From Klebsormidium nitens (Eukaryota; Streptophyta; Klebsormidiophyceae; Klebsormidiales; Klebsormidiaceae), in NCBI GenBank assembly GCA_000708835.1, contig DF237197.1, positions 1-64,000 of the forward strand: a stretch of DNA of 64,000 nucleotides, given 5' to 3'. Below are positions 1 to 10,989 of this stretch, piece by piece. The notes beneath the pieces are model-generated. The model was not told the origin of the DNA. It did not search any database and saw only the letters and a list, made by a program, of their open reading frames with translations. The translations under genes and the position numbers were made by a program. Numbering within the stretch: the stretch's first letter is position 1; every line of letters begins with the position of its first letter.

Positions 1-1453
1 GGGGGCGCGGCTGCCGGCCGCGGACGGTTTTGCGGATGCGCAATGATTCAAGTTACGACCGAGGTCAAGGACTCAATGATGGAACGAAAAAGTCAAACGC
101 CTTTCGACACACTGAACAGGCGTGGCCCATTGCCCGGGGATTTTGTCGCCGGTGCTCCTAGGGCTTTCAACTGCCTGCGTAAGAATGACCGGTTAGTCCT
201 CCTGAGCCCTACCTATTCCCCCACGAGAAGCATTCAAAGCAGCACAGCTAGGGGGATCCTCCGAGTGCTGCAGACAGGAAGGAGCTCATGAACTACGTCG
301 ATCGTGACTGCGTGGGGCATCCATGCTTTGGTGAAGCTGTTGAAGTTTGAGGATACCTTCACAGACGAATGAGATTCTGCAATGCTGCATTCTGGGGACT
401 TCCAATGTGTTCAACATAGAAAGTTTTTCTAAGCACATTCCTTCCATTCTTAGCTGTAGCTTGCGCCTTGTGAGTTTTAGCAACATTGAGTACGAACATT
501 AATCACCTGCCATATGCGAGGGCAGTGAACGGGAGGCGGCAACGGTAACAAAACAAAGCTGAAAACTAGGATCCAGCAGCAATCAGCAGCTCTTCCCCGC
601 GCTTGTGGGACTGAAACCAGCCTTGAAGGTGAGTTGGGAGTGACAATGACACTGCTCAGTTGTTGCTTTGCAAGATGGAGCCTTGCCGCTCCTATCTGCT
701 TGCTGATGTCAGCTTTGCGGCCGCATCTTCAGCACGGTTGACAGCATTGCATGCTTCCAAACCGGCAGTCACAGGCTCCTATGCAAAGATGGAAAGGAGA
801 GGGGGGCTCTGCTTATCACTTGGCTGCCTTTGACTTGGGAGCTAGCCAGTACTCTGTTTGGCAGATGCAAGCCGCCAATGCCGCCACATTCAGCATCTCC
901 TATTTAGCACAAGCTTAGCATTGCACTTCTGAAAGAGGGTTGCTTGGGTTTCAGCTGGGGGAAGTGCTTAGGGGGAGCGCTGAGATCATGGGCGGTCCTG
1001 CATATAAAGCCCTGCTTTTTTTATTCAAGGCTGGCACGCAAGCCCGTTGGGGCAGCATGCCTTCTCCTTTGATTGAGTTCTGTTCTCCATCGGGCCAAAC
1101 TTGCAATCACTCCGGCCCAGGGCTGTGACTGCTGGCAAACCTCCTTACTGGTGTACTCAGCAGAAACTCTTCCGAGTCACATCAGATGAGGTGTTTTTTA
1201 AGTACGGGCATTTCACTCATATAGTATGTCACCCCTCAGTCCAAAGTGATGTCATTCCATAGGTTGCAGCTTTTTCTTCAGGAGGCATAATCGCAGTGAT
1301 ACATGGCGCACAAAAATGTCATCAAAAATGCATGAGCTGTCCCTCAATGCAGTTTAAGGAGTGCGCGCTGAGCCTTTTCACTGAGCAATTCCCTTTCGTC
1401 CTCGCAGGCTTGTGACCCTTGTGCAACCACTCTGAAGTATTTATTACTGTATA
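1..1453. other. Upstream intergenic region of the neprosin gene
   Basis: I see no convincing exon here. Open frames on both strands are short, lack plausible splice partners and show no family resemblance. A TATA-like string (catataaag) lies near 1000, about 450 bases before the neprosin start codon; I do not assign it as the promoter. Confidence 0.4.
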
Positions 1454-4400
1454 ATGGCATCCAAACTCACCAGCGCCCTCCGCCTCTGCTTCTTCTTCCT
1501 CGCCCTCTGGATACTGCCCTCCGATGCCTTCCAACCCCGCACGCTATCCCAGCTTCCCCCTGTTGGTGGAGTTGTTAGCGCCCTCCCGCTGCTTTTGAAC
1601 ACCTCCCTCCCCATAAACAACGTCACCGCACTACTGGCAAGCTTTCCAGCAAATCTGACTGGGAACTTGACGGGGCTACTGCTGCCGAATGCTACCGAGT
1701 TGGCAAAGATTCAGCAGTATGTGCTGAACGTCACGCGTCCGACGGTTGCGTCGTTTATCGATGGGACGAACACAACGATAGACTGCGTGCCGATCCAGGT
1801 GAGAAGTGTCTCTATTTTGTTGCTGACTGCATTCTTATCTATGGCCTAAAGCTTTGGCGGTCGTTCACAAACCCCATAGTTTTGAAGGTCTTGGATTCTC
1901 CTGGGTTAGACTGAAGGGTGTCGTGTCGGACTTCGGCTTTCCTATGGTTCAGGGGGAGTGCTCTCAAGCATAGCTGCCAATTTAATGATTAGTTACACAC
2001 AACCTCTTTGATCAACCAAGGCTGTTGCCCTTCTGTGCCGTTGCGTCTGCCTGAAAGAAATCTTGTAGGCAGATACTTCATGGAATTTTACCCCGCAAGA
2101 GCTTTTCAGAAGGTTCTTGAGGCGTTCGTTTGTTTAAGGAGTTCCTTTACAGTTCCCCTACTAGAGTAGAGTGATGGAAGCAAGCACTGACCAATGGGCA
2201 AAAACCTGCTGCTCGATTTGTAAAGCACATCTCTGGCGTGTACCTACCAAAGTCTGAGTATGCATGCATGTGTCCATCTCGTAGGAACGAAAAGTCGATC
2301 TCAGCACCTTCCCACTGTCAACGTCATGGTACTCCCTTCAAAGACAACTTTTTTCAAGCATTTGTGAGAAAGAGGGTCTAGGTCCGGCCTTTTCAAGGCT
2401 ATCTCTGTCCCTTGCACGTTTCAAACGTCTGCTCATACTGTCGGGAATGCTGGAATGGCCCCTGCATCGTTGAAGTAGTAATGTCACTTACAGAAATATT
2501 AACCCAAAGCCTTCTTTGGTGCAGGCGCAACTCTCGCTCATCAACGCGACCCTGACCAACCAAACCCTTCCGCTGACGCCTCCAGTCGGACCGCGCCTCA
2601 ACACCACCACTGTGACGTCAGCAGTCCCGGTGTTAAACGGCACCATCCCCAGGATCATAACTCCGGCCGCGAATGCCACGGCGCTGCTTAACAGGACGGG
2701 CTTAAATGCCACGTGTCCAAATGGGAGCGTCCCGGTGCCCCGCCTGACGGTCGCGGACATTGCGCGCTTTGGGTCTCTCCAGGCGTTTCTCAACTCGGCG
2801 CTGAACAAGGGGCCCCCGCCGAACGTGACGGGTGAGCAAAAAGAGTGTCGCTCTAGTTCTCTGCAGAATTGTACGGAGGGTGCAAAGGTCCCCAAAGGGT
2901 GTGAGCACTTTGCACAGCATTCCTTCAGCTGTCTGACGGAGCAACTGCAACCTCGGTGTAGGGAGAATCCGGCGATGCGCCTACATAACTGTCATCTTTT
3001 CCGGATCGTTGGATCTTCTCAGTTTGTGAGTTCGTCGAGTTGCGTGGCTACTCCAATAATTCAGGGTTCGACGAGTCATAATCGAATTTCATCCAGTGTT
3101 GAATACGGAGAGCCTAAACACCTTTGGAGTCTGTTCCCAGGATCGTTGACTTTTCAAAAAGCCTCTTGTGGCACTCATCTCGACATGTCGCGTCTTTGTT
3201 ACTCTCTTTATCATGAAACGCTTAAACTCTGAATCCCTTTCAGACGCAGCCATAGCGGCCACCAACTGGCCACGAGGTTGTTGTGCTCGCCCGAATCATT
3301 CCTTCTCTGATGCTCATACACTTATAATCTAAAAACCTCAGCCCAAGGACGCAACCACCAGTCTCGACCGTTCCCAGCTGGTCGCTCTCTGAATCTTTGA
3401 ACACTCTGGCACACAGGAGAAGTCAAAATCAGCTAGATTCGTGTTAGCGCAAACCCTAGCGCCGTTTCCTCTCCCGAGCGCAGCTCCGATTGCCGCCAGC
3501 ACTTGCCACGAGTTTTCCACAACTACCCCAGACCGGGTTCTAGTCATAATAGATAATTACCTGAAGAATCTAGGATGCCGAGAGCGAATCTAGTGGGAAC
3601 TTGAAGAGCGTAAACTCCTCATGTCTCGTTACTTCCCATGCTGCAGCTCCGTTTGCCGCCAGCGACGGCCATGAGTCTTCCACCACTAACCCCGACCGAT
3701 CCTAGTCATGATCGATCAGTCTCTGGAATATCCAAGATGCCGAGAGCGAAGTTAGTGTAAGATTCTGAACAGCATAAGATCCGTCAAATCTCGATACTCT
3801 TCTGCCGCAGCTCCGTCTTCCCCCCGCCACGGCCACAAAATACTCCACCAGTACCCCCGACCGGTCCTAGTCATGATAAATCACTATCTGACAAAGCCCA
3901 AGATGCCGAGAGCGGATCCTGTGAGATTTAGAAGAGCGTAAAGTTCCTCACATCCCGCTACTTTCCGTGCTGCAGCTCCATCTGCCGCCAGCGACGGCCA
4001 CAAAGTACTCTTCCAGTAGCCCCGACCAAACCTAGTCATAATACTAGATGAGTATCTGAAAGGTCCAAGATGCCGAGAGCGAAACTAGTGATGTTCCGAA
4101 GAGCTTTAGAAGTAAAATCTCGATACTTTTCTGCTGCAGCTCCGTCTTCCACCAGCCACGGCCACAAAGTACTCCACCACTAGGCCCGACCGGTCCTAGT
4201 CACATTAGTAGATCACTATCTGAAAAGCTAGTTTGCCGAGAGCGAATGAAATGCGAGATTCCATAGAGCGTGAATCCCTAAAACTCTCGATACTTCCTTT
4301 GCTGCAGCCCCGTCTTCCGCCAGAGACGGCCACGACTACGCCACCACCAGCCCCGACCGGTCCTAATCACGTTAGAGATCAGTATCTGAAAAGTCCAAGA

Positions 4401-6925
4401 TGCCGAGAGCGAGTTTAACGTAATAGTTCGAAGAGCTTTCATTTGAAAATCTCGTTACTTCCTTGCTGCAGCCCCGTCGTCCGCAAGCAACGGCCACGAG
4501 TTCGCCACCACCAGCCCCGACCGGTCCCAGTCATATTAGTAGATCAGTATCATAAGAGTCCAATACGCCGAGAGCGTATTCAGTAAGATTTTCAGGTGGA
4601 ATTCCTCATTTGTCGTTTTTTTCCTTGCTGCAGCCCCGTCTTCCGCCAGCGATGGACACGAATACGCGACCACCAGCCCCGACCGGACTTAGTCTTGATA
4701 GAAAATTGTCTGACAAATCCAAAATTAGTGTGGATATTTGAAGAGCGCAAATTCGTCACATCTCGTTGCTTTCCTTGCTGCAGCCCCGTCTTCCGCCAGC
4801 GACGGTCACGAATACGCGACCACCAGCCCCGACCGCTCCTCCAGCGACACCCCGCCCGCATTCTACGGCATGCAAACGAGCATGAGCGTCTGGGCGCCAT
4901 TTGTGGACCAGCCCGTCGGGAGCCGCGAGTTCAGCCTTTCCCAGGTGTGGGTCACGGGTGGCACGGGAATCGCTTTGCAGACGATCGAGGCCGGGTGGCA
5001 GGTAGGTAGATCCTGTTTGTCTTTTGAAATTCTGGTCTGTGGCTTGAAATGTTGTTAAACCTCTTGGACTTTGATTCTGCCGTGTTTTGAGTCCTGGATT
5101 GTTGTGATATTGGTTTGTGGTTTTCTGGTCTGGGCAGCTTGGAAAAGCTAGGTTCTAGCTCGAGTGCGTTCTAGGGTGCGGAGACTGGACCTCAAACCAC
5201 CGAATCGGATGCTCGGGGCGGCAGATAAGCGGAAGCCCGCCTTTACGCGGGATAAGATGACCGTAGTGAAAGTCCGTGTTAAGGTCCTTCCCTTTCATCT
5301 CTTTGGGCCTGTGTGTTGCGAGCAGTGGGTCGAGTCAATGAGGTGTGATTCCGTTCTTTTTCCGTTCCGCTTTGAGAGAGAAGAACGGACCTGCGGATGG
5401 ACGAGACAACCTGGGCTGGCCCTGCGTTTCTGTAGGTCCCTTCAAGCGATTGCTTGAGCCGTTCGGAATCTTTCATTTGACATCGAAGAACTTAAAATAA
5501 GGTCGTCGTGTTGATGTGCGTTTTGCGAAGGCCTGGGGATGACGCGCGATCGACTCTGCTCAATTGACGACTTCGTGAACCTGCACGCGTCTCCGAATTC
5601 TACTGACAAATGCAAAAATCTGGTCCAATTCCTGAACCTGGGACCCAGTCCCAAAATCTAAGGAGCCTTGAAACCTCGAAACGATTCCTAACGCTGAGGT
5701 CTTTGTCCCAGGTTGACACGGTTGCTTACGGCGACGCGAAGCCCCACCTGTTCATCTTCTCCACCCGCAAGGGTTACACTGACCCGGTTTGTTACGCCGG
5801 GCGCAAGGACTGCCCCCAAGGCGCCGCGACTTTCGTGCAAGTCAGCAACAGCGTCTACCCCACGATCACGCTCGACAGCTCCGTTGCCAACGGAGACACG
5901 GTGAGGCGCTTCTTCTGTTGCAGATTCTGTCTATTGGTTCTTCTAGTTCCTCTACCTCTTAAGTCTTTTCATTTGAAAAGGCAACATCTTCCACGCAGGA
6001 CTGGATATCTGGTGGTACGGCCGAGCGCTTCTGCTCCGCCATTCTGGGCCGTTGGGTTTTGAACCCTTTGCCGCCCGCTGGTTTCTTTTTTTCTTCTTTC
6101 TTTTTTCTTTCTTTTGTTTTTTCTTTCTCATTTCCCACAGGAAAGAAGGTGGGCGCACCCCTACCTCTACCGGTCGAGGTTCCTTCAGGTAGCCGTACCG
6201 ACCAGAAATGGTGCCGCCCGCTCGGATCCCCGTTCCTGATCCCCTCGTCAGCTTTGCTCACCTTAGAAACCGTCGATAGGGATCCCCGGCTGTGATCGAA
6301 CGGTCGTCAAAGGGCATCCAAGCAGAGTCATCCAACGCACCCCCGGCACTCACTTGTAACACTTTCGCTTGCTGCTCATGATGATTTGGACTAATGCATG
6401 CAGACTTCGAACTCACTTCTTGACAAATTGATCGCTGAGAATACACAGAAGATAGAAACACGGTGACTGTTTTGTGACTTGCAGGTCCAGTACACGCTCC
6501 TCGTGGTGCGCGATTCCCCGACCGGCAACTGGTGGGTCAAACTGGGCAGCGAATGGGTCGGCTACTACCCGGGGAATCTATACACCAGCCTCGCCCAATC
6601 CGCGGACTCCGTCGCTCTGGGGGGGGAGATCGTGGACTACGCTCGCCTGCCGGGCGCTCCCCCCGGGACGCCGCACACGAAAACGGACATGGGCAGTGGA
6701 GAGTTTGCCGCGGGGCGATCCCCGGCAACCGTTGCGTATCATTACAACATGATGTACGTAGACGAGGATAATAACCTGCAGACGCTCGACGGGATCCAGG
6801 TGGTTAACACTAACCCGGCGGGTTACGACCCGGACTGCTACTCGGGGCAGCTGGTGTCGTCCACTACCGGGTCGGAGATCTTCTTTTTCGGGGGGCCGGG
6901 GTTCAGCGCCGTATGCGCAATTTAG
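1454..6925 (+). CDS. Secreted neprosin-domain (DUF239) protein, six exons
   Basis: Exons are 1454-1798, 2525-2831, 3244-3276, 4784-5001, 5712-5900 and 6485-6925; phases agree and give 510 aa. Residues 1-25 are a signal peptide (LRLCFFFLALWIL core), so the product is secreted. The next ~200 residues are Asn/Thr-rich with many N-x-S/T sites and contain the neprosin activation-peptide signature (TCPNGSVPVPRLT). The neprosin domain starts at GHEYA and runs to the C-terminus (FSLSQVWV, EAGWQV, TGNWWVKLG, GYYPGNLYTSLA, MGSG, FFFGGPGF). Neprosins of Nepenthes are glutamic, proline-cleaving endopeptidases; Glu297 (TIEAGWQ) and Glu412 (GGEIVDY) are the likely catalytic pair here, placed by motif only. 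Exon 3 is only 33 nt with a weak donor (GTTGTT), but its phase fits both neighbours. Plant DUF239 proteins are numerous and mostly uncharacterised, so peptidase activity is inferred. Confidence 0.9.
3340..4783 (+). repeat. Nine-copy ~164-bp tandem array containing a 3' splice site and exon start
   Basis: The array fills most of intron 3 of the neprosin gene. Acceptor-like CAG trinucleotides followed by exon-like sequence end at 3483, 3646, 3810, 3975, 4139, 4307, 4471, 4633 and 4783, a spacing of 150-168 bases. A second conserved block (TGCCGAGAGCG) recurs at 3576, 3738, 3904, 4071, 4234, 4401 and about 4565. The last acceptor (4783) is the one that opens real exon 4. In the other copies the exon-like part runs about 20 codons and, where I translated it in phase, usually meets a stop near the TCCTAG position. 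Copies nearest the true exon resemble it most. Confidence 0.93.
6074..6139 (+). repeat. Polypyrimidine (T/C) tract in neprosin intron 5
   Basis: About 65 bases are almost entirely T and C on the + strand. The tract lies well upstream of the exon 6 acceptor at 6484, so it is not the immediate splice-site pyrimidine tract. Long homopyrimidine runs can form triplex DNA or act as intronic binding sites; neither can be shown here. Confidence 0.6.
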
Positions 6926-8936
6926 GTTCCTCGTCTCTTCTGCACTTTGGCGGCCCCAAAGTGATCTCGGAATGGCCGCATCTGAAGGAGAACGGCCAGA
7001 GTCTGCACCCCTCCAAGTAACGGTTCCTGATTAGGAGTCCTTACAATCCACTTCAATCAGAGTTTTTGGTTGAGTATACTCTAAAGTGTTGAGGTTTCAA
7101 CCCAAGAAAGCAGCAAACGCTGTCAGGCTTCGAAGAGGTCGGCTGCGTCAAAGCTTAATTAGACTAGTCGCGTGGACTGATCATGCACACAACAGTTTGC
7201 AGATTGACAAACAGTATTTATTGTAAGCTGGAACAACTGACTCCAATCGTTGTCCGACCGATCCGTCCTGGTGTGTCTGTTGTAAGCTGGGACTCCAATC
7301 GATTGGAGTCCCAGCTTACAACAGACACACCTACACGATCCTTTACAATCACCTCTGAGGTTTCAAGTGGGCCCTTCGGAGTTAGGACGGTCTCGTGCTA
7401 GCCGAAGTTTCGAGCTTCAGAACTAGTTCCGGAACTGTCACGACTGCTAGCTAGCAAGCTTCAGATGTGAGCCACAGATATTTCTGGCCTTTGTCTGATT
7501 CGCTCATGTCATGGCGGCCAGCAATACACTATCGTGCACAAGTACAGTACGATTCGTGAGCCTTTATTTACAAAGCAGTTGCTTAACGCACCGCTGCATG
7601 CTATAATGGGCCATGAGTCAACGACTACATCATCGATCTGCACCAATCGTATGATTTGATCCTATTGCACCGAACGTTGAGTCGATTATTGTCGGATGTC
7701 GCTTTTCGCACGCCGAGTACAAGTGATCCAGAGTCTTAGTGCTGAGTCACGCAAGTACCACAAGGAACACGAGTCTTCTGAGGTCAAGACACTAACATCA
7801 CAAGCAATTAAGTTCGCTGCTTGATAATGAATCGTTACTGCGACGCTTCTTGCGGTCGTCAGCCTCGATCGAAACTTAACCGGCTCGCCGCAAGAAAAGT
7901 TTCTCGTAGCCTTTGTACCCGAGGCGATCAGTGGCAACGAGATTTGGTGTTCCTGAGTTTACGAGTTTCACATTGCGTACGGTACGGACGTGGCGACGCT
8001 TCTTCCGGCAGACCTTTGCCCGTCCGGATTGCCGACACAGCGCGGCCCGGCGCCGTCAGAGAAGTTTACGTCTGCCCAAATTGCTTCTGTAACCGACTGG
8101 TCATTGCCAACACGAGACGAAGAGTCCTGGTGCTTTGTACGCCGTAGCCACATGCAAATCATTCATCTAGGCTTATCAACAAGTGCACGAATATAAAGGT
8201 CGATATCTGGAGGCTTTCAATGGATACAACGCCAGCTCCTCCGTGAGTCGGTGACTTGACATGAGCTGCCGGCCGGGGCCGCCGGGGGGCCGCCACGCCG
8301 CGCCGAGAGTCTTCCGTTCGGCCCCAATTCGGAATCAGGCCCGCTTCAGCGTCGGAGTCACCGTCATGCTTGCCCAGATTTAATTGTAGGTGTGCAGCCA
8401 AAGCGGATTTGGGTTGTACGGTTTCAATCGTATTGATGGAAGGGAGACTTTCTCCCCCGGCTTTCTCGGCGCGCTTGGGAGCAGCGGATGTCCCTCCAAA
8501 AGGGCGGCTCTACACAGGCTTTACAACCATTTTTCATGACGTGACAGCATAAAATGAGTGTTAAGTACGTCGAGCTGCGGGCCGGGAAAGTTCCTTCCGT
8601 TTACCTGGTGCAGACTTTCTCGGGTCCCGTCTCCCGCTTGGATGCATGGTTCGACGTGCTGGAGGCTCCCGCCGAGAGTCCCCCTTGAGTTTTTGTTTCC
8701 GGTCCATTGAAGTTTACCAACCTACCAATTTTCAATTAAGCCGCAGGGGAGACGATCGACTTGTTCGAGGATATAGGGACCTGTTTGAAGCTCGATCACA
8801 TAGTCACATTCTTACAACGAAGAAAACTGAAACGACAACCCAATCAGACGACAGGCGACTCTTCATTTGTGCAGATACTACGTCAGGTAGCAAGACGGCG
8901 GCGACCTTGCACAGATACTTCCGTATTGTGCAATTA
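6926..8936. other. Intergenic region between neprosin and the small secreted protein gene
   Basis: No gene is supported. The only clear structure is the perfect palindrome at 7270-7331, listed separately. Open frames such as 7821-8147 and 8646-9068 have no splice partners or recognisable motifs, apart from the tail of the latter, which contains exon 1 of the next gene. Confidence 0.4.
7270..7331. repeat. 62-bp perfect palindrome
   Basis: The 31 bases 7270-7300 are the exact reverse complement of 7301-7331, with no spacer. The arm reads GGTGTGTCTGTTGTAAGCTG and continues to GACTCCAATC. A diverged direct copy of part of the arm (TTGTAAGCTGG followed by GACTCCAATCG) lies just upstream, near 7220-7250. 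Confidence 0.95.
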
Positions 8937-10989
8937 ATGGCGCGCTTCTTGTCGAAGAGAATGCTACTGGCGAGCCTGCTGATCGGAGCAGCCTTCTTAG
9001 CGGCCGGAGTAAGGCCTCCAGGACCTGCAGTTTATCCTCTGGCCGTCTTTGTGTATTTAATTGAATGATGTTGAGATCAACTGTTCTAATGCCTCCGAAA
9101 AGGATAACAATGGCGCCGACGGCACTCTGCAATCTACTGCCTTCAAGTTTCAGCCTTGGAGCATTCTGAATCAGATATAGGTTAGTTAGGTTGCTCTGGC
9201 ATCCTTGACGTGACTCGGTGCTTAACGATCTTGCGCCCGTCCCTTGTCGGAACGAAGTAAAGGTTTTCACAAACGATACCCCTCTGAGGAAGAGGAGAGG
9301 AGCGAAACGCGAGCTTTTAAAAAGTGACACTTTCTTGAGCTACTAGATGGTATTCAGGTCCATCTTTAGTTGATCTGGAATACGCGCTAAACGACGAGTC
9401 TCCCCAGATTCTTGGTAAGCTCCATGAGATTTGCCCGGCCTCATTTCAGGCAACCTCATCATCATATCTATTAGCTTTCTAACCGTCGAAAACAACCCAT
9501 GACGATTTTTCTTTTTCTAGGTCAAAAGCTTCGCTTTCCTCGCGCGAATATGAGCAGACTTTTGGAAGAATTTGATTTGATCTAAGACTGCCCTTCCGGC
9601 ATATTTCAGGCTGGTTACGTCGTCAACCCGGACGAAGCCATCGCCGAGATGACGTCACAGCTTGAATCAGCTGGTGACGTCATCATAAGCTACCTCAGCT
9701 CTACGAACATCTTCACAGACTCGAGCGGCACTAGTACGATGGTTTTAATCACATGCTCCACGTATGAATCCGGGAAAGTTTCCTGCTCAAAGAACGGGTT
9801 CCAACCCTTTGCGCATCTCCCTGGACGTGAGTTACAGACTTTAAGAAGATTGGTAGTGGAAACGTCACCTCCGTTTGCAGTTAAAAAGGGACTCTGGTTG
9901 TGATCAAATCAATTGCTGCAGTGCGATTGGCGGTTGAAGTCGGAGGAATACAGGTGTTTGCAGTTGGTGAAGGTATGATAACAACACAGGGGGGGATTGG
10001 TCAGTAACCTGGGTCCGTAACCTAGGCCGCCCAGGTTGTGGCCCAGGTTACGGACCCAAGTTGTCAACAACCGGGGCAGCACCTGGGTTGTTGTGATGCA
10101 AAACTAGTTGCGCCAAGGTTATGCGCAACCGAAGCGCCCAGGTTGTGGATAACCAGGGCAACACCTAGGTTATACATCAACTTTGACGTGAGTTGCGTCA
10201 CAACCTAGGGTGGTTGTGCTCAACCAGGCCATTCGTATGTTTATGTATTTAGCTTGAAACCTATTCACAGATCAAAAGTCGCATTAGTAGAGTGGTAACG
10301 TGCTTGATTCTCGCAGGTAGGCCTGAGGGCAGGGGTTCGAGCCCAGTTTACATCAATGGCCCAGCCCTTTTTGTGCCTAAAACAGCCCTGAAACTTACTA
10401 AAATAGGCACTTTTTTCGTTCGATTTCCTCCGCTGCAATTTGGAAACCAATGATTCTGCCCCTCAACAATGCTTCAGGAAGTCTTCGGCTACACGTATTG
10501 TCGGTTTCCAGATCATCAACCTTCTTCGAAACGGCAAAAAGGCATCGCAAAGTTTCATATTTCTACTTCCTTCTATGTGGGTTATCATTAACCTTGGTGA
10601 TAGTTGTCCGGAACCCGGGTCAGGGTGGGTTGCGAACAACCTGCCCCGGTTATTCTGACACTCAACCTGGGTCCGGGTTTACCCAGGTTGTTGCCCAGGT
10701 TATGCCATAACCTAGGCAACAACCTGGGTACAACCTGCCAAGGTTGTTGACCATTCCCCCCTGTGCAATGTTTGTGCAGAAACCCGGCGCACCTAATTTC
10801 GCTTGTTTTCTACACAACTCCGCGCCATGCACTTTTTCCGCACCAATGGAAGAGGCTACGTGCAACAAGCCAACCTGGATAAACGAGGTCCTTGTCTTTC
10901 TTTCCTTGCCAGACCTCGCGCGAGTTAAGTTTTTAGGGAAGGACTTGACATCAGGTTCCGCTTCTGAAGTTCGAAGTAGCAGCAGTTGA
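8937..10989 (+). CDS. Small secreted protein, four-exon model, function unknown
   Basis: Exons 8937-9008, 9610-9826, 9922-9972 and 10913-10989 join in phase to give 138 aa. Exon 1 encodes a signal peptide (LLASLLIGAAFLAAG). The mature part has VLITC, then the LRLAVEVGGIQVFAVGE stretch across exons 3-4, which weakly recalls the second half of a von Willebrand A fold (strand, helix, FAVG). The DxSxS metal site of that fold is absent, so I do not name the family. Splice sites are good: donors GTAAGG, GTGAGT and GTATGA; acceptors TTTCAG, CTGCAG and CTTGCCAG. Intron 3 carries the transposable element at 9985-10766, starting 12 bases after the donor. The gene could have more exons, for example in the 600-base intron 1, or could be a decaying copy. 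Confidence 0.45.
9985..10766. mobile_element. Non-autonomous CACTA-like DNA transposon, 782 bp
   Basis: The ends are inverted repeats beginning CACAGGGGGG and continuing with TGGTCA and AACC; they match imperfectly over about 25 bases. The element is flanked by a direct 3-bp CAA (9982-9984 and 10767-10769), as expected for CACTA/EnSpm-type insertion. Both subterminal regions are packed with variants of CCCAGGTTGTTG in both orientations, typical of CACTA subterminal repeats. No transposase frame is present, so it would need a helper. CACAG rather than CACTA at the tip leaves related superfamilies possible. Confidence 0.7.
10268..10350 (+). other. tRNA-like segment with Pol III A and B boxes inside the transposon
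   Basis: An A-box-like TAGTAGAGTGG near 10278 is followed by a B-box-like GGTTCGAGCCC near 10336, at roughly tRNA spacing. A 5-bp anticodon-type stem with a 7-nt loop can be drawn, but the T stem does not pair well. It looks like a degenerate tRNA-derived (SINE-type) sequence rather than a working tRNA. Confidence 0.35.

Noticed and set aside
10744-10989. Alternative exon KPGAPNFACFLHN... after the transposon
   Set aside because: The acceptor at GTTTGTGCAG would require phase 0, but the upstream exon ends in phase 1; the acceptor at 10912 fits instead.
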